Positions 1 through 10,788 of a stretch of 64,000 nt of DNA are shown here, one piece after another (positions within the stretch are counted from its first letter, which is position 1; each line of letters opens with the position of its first letter). The stretch comes from Adineta steineri. Its lineage: Eukaryota > Rotifera > Eurotatoria > Adinetida > Adinetidae. The DNA is taken from contig CAJNOI010000181.1 in NCBI GenBank assembly GCA_905250115.1, positions 25,984-89,983 of the forward strand. Reading direction: 5' to 3'. The translations under genes were made by a program, and so were the position numbers. The notes below the pieces were generated by a model. That model ran no database searches. It was given only the letters and a program-made list of their open reading frames with translations, and was not told the origin of the DNA.

Positions 1-552
1 GAACAATCTGATCCAAGTGATGAATCAGCAGAAGAAGATGGTGATGACAATAATGAAGATAATAATGTACAAATAGATAATACAAAGAAAAATGATTTAA
101 ATATTACACCATATGATGAATCTAAAACAGAAGAACTTTGGAAGAATTTTACAAGTAGTACAAAATCATCAGATACTCCAAAGATAACAACAACAACAAC
201 AACAGAAGTAGAAAAACCAAAACAAATAACTAAAATACTTGATTATGCCGGTGAAAAAGTAATTGTACCTGTTACAACACCAGCAACAAATTCATCTTTA
301 AAACGACCAGCTTCATCAGCAGCAACATCTAGTTCTTTACTCGATCGTCTTGGCATCGGTAAAAAGCAAAAATTATCAACATTAGAAAAATCTCGTCTCG
401 ACTGGTCTAATCATAAAGAATCTGAAGCATTAACAGATGATTTAGATTCTCATCGACGAAGTAAAGATTCATATGTTGAAAGGAAAGCATTTCTACAACG
501 TTCGGAAGTTCGTGAACATGATCATTATTTAACCAATGTAAAAAAAAAATAA
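1..552 (+). CDS. CFDP1: CFDP1/BCNT family protein, C-terminal part
   Basis: Open from the first base in frame 1 to TAA at 550-552, so this is the last 183 codons of a gene whose start lies outside the window. The N-terminal half is acidic and low-complexity (Asp/Glu/Asn runs, a Thr run). The last ~75 residues fit the BCNT-C domain: LDRLGIGKKQKLSTLEKSRL, then a DW motif, then SYVERKAFLQR near the end. The family (craniofacial development protein 1, Swc5/YETI orthologues) belongs to SRCAP/SWR1-type chromatin remodelling complexes and acts in the nucleus. No intron is visible in this part. The family assignment rests on the conserved C-terminal block and is secure; the acidic region is uninformative. 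Confidence 0.88.
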   Translation, partial: EQSDPSDESAEEDGDDNNEDNNVQIDNTKKNDLNITPYDESKTEELWKNFTSSTKSSDTPKITTTTTTEVEKPKQITKILDYAGEKVIVPVTTPATNSSLKRPASSAATSSSLLDRLGIGKKQKLSTLEKSRLDWSNHKESEALTDDLDSHRRSKDSYVERKAFLQRSEVREHDHYLTNVKKK

Positions 553-1292
553 ATTTGTTATACTATTAGTCAATAAAACATATTTTGATAAAATCTCAAA
601 ATATCTCTTGTGTAAATAAAATCATATAGTCAATTTTGTATATATATTTGTTTAATATTTTAAGCGTTCTTAAATTAGATATATTATTCTAGCAACACTT
701 ACAAAACTATTCAGCTAATTTAAATACTTTATCAATTCGTTGAAGGGGTTTGAGCTGATACAATAGGATTAGATAGTGAATGTCCTACTTAAATAAGATT
801 CAAGTTTTCTTTTTTATAAATGAATATCATGTATGTATTTTCTAAGTATTAAATCCAACTTATGTATATACGGTGTGGGTGTGCGTATCTGTGCGCAACT
901 CACATCCACCTTAATATAAAAGTTTTTCTTAACATCAACATGAGTTTTTTAATAAAATAAATTTTTAATCTTCGTTTATCAATGTATAATATTTGAAAAA
1001 TAAATCAGATATACTTTTCAAATTCATAAAATAATATTCATACATGTTTAGTTTTTATTGCATGAAGGAGATATTAAAAATAAAGATAAAATCATTTTTG
1101 ATTAAGTCTTATTCCTAATTTCATTAATAAAAATCTATACTGATAGATTTTTGAAATATAAATCATAAATCTTCTTCAATAAAAAAAATAAAATATTGAT
1201 AAGCATATATTTTGTATCGTAGAAGTTTTACTAATAATTTATTATCTTTCTTTTTTTATTCAAAACAACAAAAAACAAATTGAAATTATCTT
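553..1292. other. AT-rich intergenic DNA between CFDP1 and the PPR pseudogene
   Basis: No open reading frame with coding character is visible. The stretch holds the CFDP1 3' flank and the 3' flank of the broken PPR copy. Positions about 871-910 form an imperfect hairpin (GGTGTGGGTGT paired with ACATCCACC). A related hairpin lies at about 2729-2766, downstream of the intact PPR copy, consistent with the 3' flank having been duplicated together with the gene. Confidence 0.5.
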
Positions 1293-2390
1293 TTAAAAAT
1301 AGTCTTTACATGAACATTGTCCATTTTTATAGAAATGATGAATTCGATTTGCATCATGAACAATAATATCACGTCGACGAATTAAAGCAATTAATTTTGT
1401 TGCTCGATCTATGCAAAAACAATAAATAAATAAATAAATGAAAAAGAAAAAGTGTATAATACAAATGATTATGCACTTACGACAATCTGTACAAACACGA
1501 AGATTTTTAGTTAATTGTATTCGTGATGTATTAGGATTTGCAACAAAATTTTATGCTATTGCAAGTCGTTCACCAGTCTTGATATACAACGTGGATCATA
1601 TTTGTGACCATGCTTGATAAGTTCTTTAGAAATTTTATTGATTTCATCATAGATTTCTTTTGATCGTGGATGAGATTCATCATGAGCTCGGAATTCCTTA
1701 ATAAAATTATTTGATATTATTTGTAAATAAGAGTATTAGTACAATTCTAAAACTTACATAGGCTTGCCTATTGACAACAGTTTTTAAAAGACCAATTTTC
1801 TTCTTACCTGATTGAATCAATTTTTTTTTAATATAAAATGCTTTGTCGAATTCACCACATGATTGATAAACATTGCCAAGAAGAACTGATGCTGATGTTG
1901 ATGGATTCTGGAATTTTGGAAAAAGTTCTTTGATCCGATAATAAAACTTCTTCCCAGGTCGAACAATCCGGCACGAAAAAGACCGATTCCGTAGTATTCC
2001 GGAGATTTCACGGAAGCAATATTCCCGTTGAACGGATCCGGTCACCGGATTTCTGATATTTTCCCGGCGGGTTCCGCTCAGAAATGGCGAGTTTCCTCAG
2101 GGATTCTGCCGAAAATTCATGGAATTCTGCTTCATGAATCATCGTCCTGGGTTGCACCAGATAATAATTTGAGCCGATGCTTTCAAAACTTGAATAATTG
2201 CTAAATTAGAAAATGTTTCTATTTTATTTTTTTTGTATTCATCAAATAATTCAAATACTTTTTTATATTGTATATTATCATTTAATAATTTCATTTGGCT
2301 GGCTAAATCACGATCAGGTCGAATACTTGACGAACTTTTAACAATAGTTATTAGAAATCGTAAACGATGATTTAATAATTTGTTCGACAT
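1293..2390 (-). pseudogene. Broken tandem copy of the PPR-DYW gene
   Basis: This is a paralogue of the intact gene at 2889-5228. The first exon starts at ATG 2388-2390 (MSNKLLNHRLRFLITIV) and matches the other copy for ~75 codons, until about 2165. Sequence then switches to an unrelated GC-richer patch (about 1935-2165) and returns to homology inside the E-domain exon (KELFPKFQNPS). All the PPR exons between are missing. The DYW exons keep the SHPRSKEIYDEINKISKELI block, the CTDC pair and the HHFYKNGQCSCKDYF end (stop TAA 1293-1295). About 14 codons around 1560-1580 are deleted, including the His of the catalytic HSE motif. The Trp codon of the following IAW segment is a TAA stop. With repeats lost, the catalytic His lost and an in-frame stop, it should not make a working editor. 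Confidence 0.85.
1935..2165. other. GC-rich insert of unknown origin in the PPR pseudogene
   Basis: About 230 bp with clearly higher G+C than the AT-rich surroundings and several CCGG-containing words (near 1970, 2010, 2040 and 2065). Homology to the intact PPR copy stops on one side near 2165 and resumes near 1935. The patch therefore replaces the PPR exons and introns. It has open frames on the minus strand that run into the E-domain exon, but no recognisable protein family. It could be a piece of a mobile element or filler DNA from break repair; boundaries are approximate. Confidence 0.5.
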
Positions 2391-2888
2391 GATATATTTC
2401 TCTCATCTAAAACTAAGTTTTAATTCTAAGTAACACATGTATATATTCATATTTTATTCGTATTGGATATATTTCGTAATCCAACCAAAGCTAGAAAATC
2501 AATCAAATAACGAAAATTATAATAAAATACATTTGTTTATCAGTTTCAAAAGTCTATGTAGATTATTCTCTACTAGTAATCAGAATTGAACGAGACATCT
2601 CAATCATAGACTAATATTTGTTGATCAAATTTCAAATCGAAAATATTAATTAATTCAACTTTAAATATATATTAATTACATTTATCTTAGAAGATGCCGC
2701 TCTCGTATAATACACATGTCATTGATAGGGTGTAGGTGTAGATAACATGGCAACATCCACACCCTTCAATAAAAAAAAAATATTCATAATCGTAGAAAAT
2801 TTACTAATTATTCATTATTTTTCATTCTGTTTTTATTGAAAACAAAAAAACAAATAGTAACAAAAGAAAAAAGAGTTGAAGTTATATT
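2391..2888. other. Spacer between the two PPR-DYW copies
   Basis: AT-rich DNA carrying the 5' flank of the broken copy and the 3' flank of the intact one. A pyrimidine-rich AG acceptor lies on the minus strand about 20 nt upstream of the ATG at 2390. A short imperfect hairpin (GGGTGTAGGTGT with ACATCCACACCC) spans about 2729-2766. The sequence from about 2765 to 2888 resembles 1180-1292, so the tandem duplication extends past the stop codon. No gene is seen. Confidence 0.5.
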
Positions 2889-5228
2889 TCAAAAATAGTC
2901 TTTACATGAACATTGTCCATTTTTATAGAAATGATGAATTCGATTTGCATCACGAATAATTATTTCACATTGACGAATTGAAGCTATTAATTTTATTGCA
3001 CGATCTATTAATAAAAATAAAATTAAAATAAAGGTGTTCAAAATGATGACTTACGACAATCACTACAAATACGAAGATCATTTGTTAATTGAATTCTTGT
3101 TGTATTTGGATTTGAAATAAAATTCCATGCAATTGCAAGTTTTTCACTATGTCCATTAAATACTGATTCAATAGTTTCACCTTCGTTCAATAGTCTTGAT
3201 ATACAACTTGGATCATATTTGTGACCATGCTTGATAAGTTCTTTAGAAATTTTATTGATTTCATCATAGATTTCTTTTGATCGTGGATGAGATCGATCAT
3301 GAGCTCGAAATTTCTTTAAAAAATTCATTAGATATATTATTCTAATTGTAAGACTTACATAGATTTGTCCATTGACAACAGTCGTTGTGTGGCCAACTGT
3401 TTTCTTCAGACCTGATTGATTCAATTCCATTATAATATCGGATGCTTTATTAATTTTAGTAGATAATTCATCAACACCATCAAAAAGAATTGATACTGAT
3501 ATTGATGGATTTTCTATTTCAGGGAAAAGTTTTTTCATTTTTTCACCAATTTCTTTTGATAAAGGCTTATTCTTTTTAATCATTGCATTTGATAATAATG
3601 CTACTAAAATACAGATATACAATTCTATTTAAATTATCAAATGTTTGAGAGATACTAACGGTACATAGGTGATTGAGGTGAATGAGAAAGTTCAAATTGA
3701 TCAATTAATTGTTTTGCTTCATCAAATAAAGATGTTCGACAAAGACACTCGATCTAAAAAAAGTAAAGGATAATCAAATAAAAATCAAATAATATTTTTA
3801 ATACCATTGTTGTATAAATTCTTTCTGTTTTTGTTTGAATACTTTCAAAGATTGAACGAGCTTCAGACATAAGTCCTGGAGATGAACATGCATTTAAAAT
3901 ACAAATATTTATTGATTCATTGATTAGTTTTGATGGAATTTTATAATAAAGTTCAATTGCTTTAGTACCCATTCCATTGTAACCATAACAATTAACTATT
4001 CAAAAAGAAATAATAGAAACATTTCTATCGTTTTTTCTATTTTTGAAATCAAACAAACTCATTGATGCATATACAATTTGATCTGGTTGAGAAAATCTTC
4101 TGAAAATTTCTTCGGCTTTATCAACATATCCAACTCTACCCTAAATGAATTTATATAAATTAAAAAAAAATTTATTTTATTTTATTTTTGTCAACTTGCC
4201 CACAAATGAATTAATGCATTGGATATTTGATCATCAATAAGAATCGATTTGGGAATTTGTTCAATAATTAGTTTTGAAAATGAATAATCAGCACTTTGAG
4301 ATAAAGCTTGAATAACATAAGTATAAATTCTAACAGTTCCTTCAATATTATTCATTTTCATTTCAGAAAATAAATCAAACGTTTTGGAAAATTTCTCATT
4401 TTCATTAAATTCATTCATCATTGTTTCATATATTGATACTGATTTATTTTTTGATTTCGAAAATAATAATTGGGTAAATTTGATATCATTACATTTCTTC
4501 TTAGCATCTAATAAAGAAGTTGAAAGTCGAGGATTTGACATGAAAGATTCAGGAATTTGTTTTGAAACTTTTTCTATTAAATTTAATCCTTCTGCATTTG
4601 CTAATTGAGCACAAGCATTAAATAGAAGAATAATAATAACTTCATCAGGATCTTTTATTTCATTGAAGAGATCAATCGCTTTCTTTGCTTCATTATTTTT
4701 AATATAACCTGAACAAAATAAAAAAATTTATTTAATAGATTTTAATTTAAACTATGATAAATTAAACCTTTCATCATTGCTTCATAGATTGACACAGATT
4801 TTTTTGTTAATGTGTCAAATAATAAACGAGCATCTTTTATATGATCACAATTGACTTTAAATAGAAAATAAATAAATGAGATGAATATATTTATGAATAA
4901 ACTTACTATAGAAGTGAATTAATGATATTAATATATAAGAATCATTATTTATACGAGATGAAAGAAGATGATGAATATTTCTACCACGTTGAACATCATC
5001 TAAATGAATACATGCTTTTAAAGCTTGACTAATGGTTAAATTCGATAATGATTTAACATTATTTTTCTTGTACGTATCAAATAATTCAAGTGATTTATTA
5101 AATTGTTTATTATCATTTAACGATTTCATTTTCATGCCCAAATCAAAATCAGATTCAATTTTAGTCATTGAATGTTTAACAGAAATTATCAATGACGATA
5201 AACGAGAAGTTAATAAACGGTTTGACAT
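2889..5228 (-). CDS. PPR-E-DYW protein, putative C-to-U RNA editing factor
   Basis: Nine exons, all in phase: 5228-4907, 4854-4768, 4708-4200, 4140-4059, 3995-3805, 3753-3660, 3603-3359, 3313-3055 and 3004-2889. They give a 634-residue protein. Residues 1-425 are alpha-helical PPR-like repeats (for example SVSIYEAMM, KSVSIYETMM). Residues ~428-475 resemble the plant E domain. Residues ~511-634 form a full DYW cytidine-deaminase domain: DRSHPRSKEIYDEI, HSEKLAIAW (zinc His565, catalytic Glu567), CSDC (Cys593 and Cys596), RDANRIHHF and CSCKDYF. The terminal triplet is DYF, not DYW. In plants such proteins bind organelle transcripts through the PPRs and deaminate C to U. The target here is unknown. 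ATG 5228 is preferred over 5243 because it aligns with the paralogue start. The intron between 4199 and 4141 is best read as GC-AG. Horizontal origin is inferred from family distribution. Confidence 0.88.
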
Positions 5229-5243
5229 CGAACTATGTATCAT

Positions 5244-7068
5244 ATTGACAAATTTTATTTAAAATAAAAAGAATGATAAGGAGAGATCGAATTTGGGTAA
5301 TTTTAAAATGTGTTGTTCTCTTTACTATTTTAATTGGATATCATTATAAAACCAATCAAAATCATTTCATTTTAATAGTTAATTCAAGTTTTGTAGTTCT
5401 CAAAATAACGAAAAAAAGAGAGTTGAACATCAATTGATGTGTTTCTTGCTTTTGACGATTTCTTTATAAAACTCTATTATCTATTATTATAAGTATTTGC
5501 CTAGGTCGAATATTCATTTAAAACTTTATAGATTCGATACATAAGCAGTTGTTTAGTCTTATGCAGCTTTATATATACAAGTAATCAACTACGAACTTTA
5601 AGTCAACATTGAAATATCGTCTGCAATAACAATATAAAGTATCGTGTAGTGAAGTACAGGTAACTTAAAAATAATTAAGTCTAATTATTACAATTCAAGC
5701 GAACGAGATATTTCTTCAATCATCGATACATACTCACACAAGAGACATTGAAAATCTTTACTAAAGCATGATCACTAAAGGGTTATAAAAACATCATTTA
5801 TTGCTTTGAATAAAAGGCAAGGACATCTCTTTTTTTTATAATTTCTTCACACTTTTGTCAATCTATCACAAACATACTTCATATATCCAAAATATTTCAT
5901 AATTTATTATCTGATTTAGTTGAAATATTCAATTTTACTGTAACTAAAAAGGTATACGAAACAAAGTTGACATGTAGTATTATAATCTTTAATATTTGAA
6001 ACAAATCATTCATTCATGTCGTAACACATGTACGATCATGCAATAGGTACATTAAATTAGCTATTATTACTTATTTAAGATAAATTATTTATATTTCACG
6101 CCATATACTTCAATAAAGACCTGTCAATTCTTTTAATTATTAAACATAGAGAGCATACATTGTTTGAGAACTATTTATATATTCATAAAAAAAACGGACT
6201 AATGCACTTGTCTGAAATTAAAGTGATGTAACCTTCAATTAGTTTTTTTCTTGCCACGGTTATTATAGTGATCGTACTTGTAATGTTAGTATCGATATAA
6301 AAAAAACAGTTTCTAGTCATATAGAAATAAATGATCGTTATTGATTATCATAATATTGTCATGTCTACCATCTTTTTTTTTAAAAACATATATATGATAC
6401 TTATGCATGCAAGCACTGTTAGTCATTTGATCGTTATACATTAACGTCAAAATGATCAATATACAAATATAAAAGTTTATGAGAGAAGAGGTAATCGATT
6501 GAATTTCACTTAACTCGATATTGAATAGTTCACGTATTTCTGTCTCTTACTCATTTTTTTCTCTTCTTCTTCTGTTCTCTCTTTCATATAATAATGTCTC
6601 ATTTTAATCGTCATCACTTCGTTCTTTGAAAGAAGAGAACAGAAAAAAAAATCAATGCGGAATAAAAGTAAATGTATGTAACGAGGAAACCAGTCACTAC
6701 TCATTTCAATCATATAATAAGAGACGACGAGTTGCATGTATGTATGTTCGTTACTATAATTTTCTTTCTTGCGGCAGGTCAACTCCATTATTCTTTTTTT
6801 TACTCACAGCTATAGTGAGAGAAAGAAAGGATAATAACAATTGAGCTTCTACCTCGTCGTTTACTTGTGTACAAAAAGATCTAAGAGTTGGTTACATCAG
6901 TACATTTCGATATATAGTATTATATTATTTGCGCAATAGACGTAGACAGACATAGAAAAGAAAGAAAGAAAGAAAGAGAAATAAAAACAAGGACTCTCGT
7001 CATCGACAACGCATAAAATCATTCACATTTTTTTTTAGTATATTATGTTCTATTGACAAACTGTATGA
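5244..7068. other. Gene-free AT-rich stretch
   Basis: 1.8 kb between divergently oriented genes (PPR-DYW minus, membrane protein plus). It holds homopolymer runs and purine/pyrimidine-biased patches around 6540-6660 and 6950-6990 (GAAA repeats). Short open frames here are not supported by any family match, introns or composition. It may hold promoters of both flanking genes, but I see no specific site. Confidence 0.5.
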
Positions 7069-8349
7069 ATGCTTCCTCAATACGCACAACGTAAGTTATT
7101 CAAATGAAATTTTTTTTGATTTCATTATATTAAATAATAATGAAAAATTTATAGGTCAAAACGGAGGTGAAATAGCTATTTGGCTCTTAATTACAGTTGG
7201 TGCTCTTCTTATTCCTATTATTGTAATTGCCATTTGTTGTATACGGCGTCAGTAAGTATTGAGTTCTTTATTACTTGTTAGATGATTGTATTGAATCGAA
7301 AGAATTCTAAAGTAAAACATTATATTTACAGACATCGAAGTCACTTTTCTCGTTCAGTTCTCGTAAGTTTGCCTTTTTTTCAAATCGCTGCTTTCTTCTT
7401 TCTCTTGCTTATACTGATACATAATAATGTGTGATGATTATGCTAATTCACACAGAATAAACACATGTCCTTCAAATTATTCATTCATTCATTCACAGCT
7501 GTTGGCAAAATATTCCTGCTCGTCGTCCACCATCTTCTTTTGCTATTATTACTAACAATGATGAGTTACTAATTAATTCGAATTCATTACCACATCATAT
7601 GTGGGATCCTTATGTATGTGAATGTAATCGAATAAAACAAAATGAGATTTATATATATGTTAGAGTTTTGTGTTCGATGTGTATTTGGTGTCGGTATCTT
7701 AGTTTTAATTTATTTGTTCACATTTTATTACATATATATCTTTTTGATTCTGCACATGTTTTTTTTAGTCTAAATTATGTTGATCTTTCATTAAATATTG
7801 TTTTTCTTTTCAGCTTAGCAAGAAGACCACACATAAAATTGATGGACAATCCATCCCTCCGTATGATGATGAATACGAAACGGGCAGAGTCCCTACGGTA
7901 TATGATTTAAAAAAATTTATACATTTTTAAAAAATTCTTCCTCTGTTACGGATCTGTTTAGTTCGTATAATGGTCCCTACGTAGAATCAGGCAATGAAAA
8001 TGGATATGTAATATCTGAAAATAATATAAATCCAAGTTTATCTCGTACAAATTCACTTAAAAAACAACATGTTCATTGGCCTGATGGATCCATACGACCA
8101 AAAACTAATGATATCTATCCAATAAAAAAGAAACAATTTACTGAAGAAAATATTCTTAATACTACACAACTTACTGCATCTCCATCATCTCATCGTCGGT
8201 CGACTTATACATCATCAGCTCTATCACATATTATTCAAACGGCTATTATTCCTGCTGGTTCTACAGTTAGCAGTACTGATACAAATCAATTATTAGCATT
8301 ATCTAAAGAATTTACATCTAATTCAACTGGAACGAATAGCATTGTATAA
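7069..8349 (+). CDS. Single-pass membrane protein with a long cytoplasmic tail
   Basis: Multi-exon gene of no recognised family. ATG 7069 follows an in-frame TGA directly. A short exon (7069-7090) joins 7155-7251, giving MLPQYAQRQNGGEIAIWLLI, then a hydrophobic segment up to ICCIRRQ: one transmembrane helix with basic residues on its C-terminal side. Later exons are near 7330-7363, 7500-7612, 7814-7903 and 7960-8349. The tail is hydrophilic, Ser/Thr-rich, and shows a possible PPxY motif (SIPPYDDEYETG) that could bind WW domains. The last exon ends at TAA 8347-8349. Not all splice phases close with the obvious GT-AG sites: the joins into the exons at 7500 and 7960 are each off, so the model has small errors or the gene has indels. 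The last two coding segments are well supported; function is unknown. Confidence 0.6.
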
Positions 8350-8583
8350 TTTTATTAATTCTTCTTGTGTAGAATATTTTTGTATATTTTAAATGCGAGT
8401 TTTTTTTTTCTTCTTCTTTTAAATAATAGAAAACGAGTGATAGGTAGTAAAAAAAAATAAGAATATTTCTTGTATGATCATGTACAATATTTCATCTTCA
8501 TTATATATGTTATCAAAAGAGCTAGAATTAAAATTTTATAAAAAAAAAGAAACATTTTATAAAAAATAGCTAATTAAAAATGT

Positions 8584-9407
8584 TTAACAACAACCACCAC
8601 TCTTTTTTTGATGAACAGGTTTTGTAGAACTATCCTTTTTTAGACGAAATGATTCTGGAGGCGATACGATTTCAACGCGATCTTCCTTTACAACAGGTTT
8701 ACTTGGTTCATGCTCTGTTGATGATGATGTTTTTGTCATTGCTGGTGGATTTTCTAAGGATTTTGGCGTTTTTTTATAAAAAATACTTGTAACAAGTGTT
8801 TGAAATGCTTGCTCAACGTTCGATGCATTAAGTGCGGATGTTTCCAAATAGGATACATTTAATTCTTTTGCAAGATTTGTTGCTTTCTCTTGCGATATTT
8901 TACGTTGATCAACTAAATCAGATTTATTTCCAATTAATACAATTGGTAAATCTGCTGGTGTATGTCGATGTAATTCTTCTATCCATGTTATCATATGATC
9001 AAATGAATCAGGTTTAGTTAAATCAAATACAGCTAAAGCACCTTCACTACCGCGATAAAATTGTGGTATAACAGTTTTAAAACGTTCTTGACCTGCTGTA
9101 TCCTATATATAATGATAACACGTTAGAAAGAAATTTTTCGAATAAAATAAAACTTACCCAAACTTGTGCTTTTATTTTTTTACCTTCAACGACAAGTCCT
9201 TTATTAGAAAATTCAACTCCAATTGTTGATTGAGTATCAAGACGAAATTCATTACGAGTGAAACGTAATAAAAGATTACTCTTAAAATCAAAAAAATAAT
9301 TATTAACTTAAATAAAATTTATTTCCTACCTTTCCAACAGAACTATCACCTATAAGAACTAATTTAAATATAAAATCATATTCATTTCCTCCACTTGATT
9401 TGGCCAT
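8584..9407 (-). CDS. Rab GTPase, Rab11-like
   Basis: Three exons in phase (9407-9330, 9280-9158, 9102-8584) encode 239 residues. All guanine-nucleotide motifs are present: P-loop GDSSVGKS at ~20-27, switch I with [21 protein letters not shown] and ETSALNA. It ends in SGGCC, a double-cysteine geranylgeranylation site. The segments [26 protein letters not shown] and STIGVEF are most like Rab11/Rab25, which direct recycling-endosome traffic. Switch II ([20 protein letters not shown]) departs from Rab11, so this may be a divergent duplicate. The hypervariable tail (~170-235) is long and rich in Ser, Lys and Pro. It converges with the membrane-protein gene, whose stop is 234 bp away. Confidence 0.88.
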
Positions 9408-10788
9408 ATTTATTTTATAAAGAAAAATTTAGAAGTGTCTATGATATGATGAAAAAGAAGAATATGTTCGACGACTCATAGACACATTCTTCTTCTTCTT
9501 TTATTCATCCAACATTATCTTATCAGACAAACCATGTTTTATAACAACAGAAAAGACAAAAAAAAGAACTTTACAATCATCACAATACTCTATTCTTTTA
9601 TTTCATCAAAAAGATACACCAAAATGACTAAGTCACATGCCTAAAATATTAACCAATTAAATCTATTTACATCCCATAGTTTCAAAGTTTTTTTTATGAT
9701 GTTATGAAATAATATATTTATTTTGTATGACTCAACGACATGGAATGATGAATCGTTGTTTAAGTGCAATATAGTCTTTCTATAGAGATCTTGTTAAGAT
9801 TGAGAATGATGCAAGCTTATAAGTTGAAAAAAGCGCATTTTGGTTTGAGTTATTATATATTGAAGAATTCAGCGCAGATATATATTGCATTCTTGAATAC
9901 ATATTTCACAACAGATTTGAAAAAAACACATGATATCGAGAAGAAAGTAGTCGTGTTTAGCTAAAACTTTTGATATGTTCTAGCAATCTTCAGACGCTTC
10001 TCTGTAGAGGAAGTCAAATAAAAATATTTACTTTCTGTTTGGAATGTAATCTGTAGTAATAGGCGAAAAACATAAGATAATGACTGCAATTTGAAAAGGT
10101 AGTATTAGAAATATAAACCATAAGATTCGTCAATAATAAAGATGTGAGAGGGAAATACAGAGTGATAGTTATCATATACGATTTATTAGATCAAGATAAC
10201 TCTGATTTCTTGTGTATTTCGTAGTTTTGTCATAGTTAAATCAGTTACATCAAAAGGATCTTTTACATAGACTATCGTAATAGGCTCAATAATATATTTT
10301 TCAAATAGAATTTGAAGTTCTAATAATTTATCTATGTACATATGCCTACAAATATCTTTGTATACTAGCGCTTACCTTGGATAATAACATTGCTTCAAAT
10401 CAATTCTAATAGATGTGCAAGCTAAAGACAAATAAATATCTTTCACTTTTTCGTTGTATCTTTTATTAATCGAATATCAACACTTATTATCATTAAAATT
10501 ATATCTAGATAAGGAGGCAGTAATGAACATCGCCAAAGTATCTCCGTATTACTCCTAGTTTGTCAATTATTTATGCTTATTCACTGCACTTATTTTAGAT
10601 CATATGAACTGGTTTCGCAATTCATAGATACATATAATTGAGTATTGTAATCTCTAATAAATAATAAATTCTACAATTTTACTTGTTTTTTGTTATAGTA
10701 TTATGAATTTATTTTTATTTAAGACGCAAAAAGAAAATGAAGGTAAAATTATTTATTGTATTTAGTCTTTAGTTAAATGAAAAGAACT
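9408..10788. other. Gene-free AT-rich stretch
   Basis: Between the Rab start and the thymosin-like stop codon. The only open frame of any length (9764-9964, plus) is AT-biased, without introns, repeats or family resemblance. Nothing functional is recognised; it probably contains the Rab promoter and the 3' flank of the thymosin-like gene. Confidence 0.45.

Noticed and set aside
7599..7910. Continuous 103-codon frame over the membrane-protein exons
   Set aside because: It reads straight through a 200-bp intron with a clear donor (GTATGT) and acceptor (TTTTCAG); the coding frame of the flanking exons differs.
9764..9964. 66-codon plus-strand open frame
   Set aside because: AT-biased chance frame with no domain or conserved motif.
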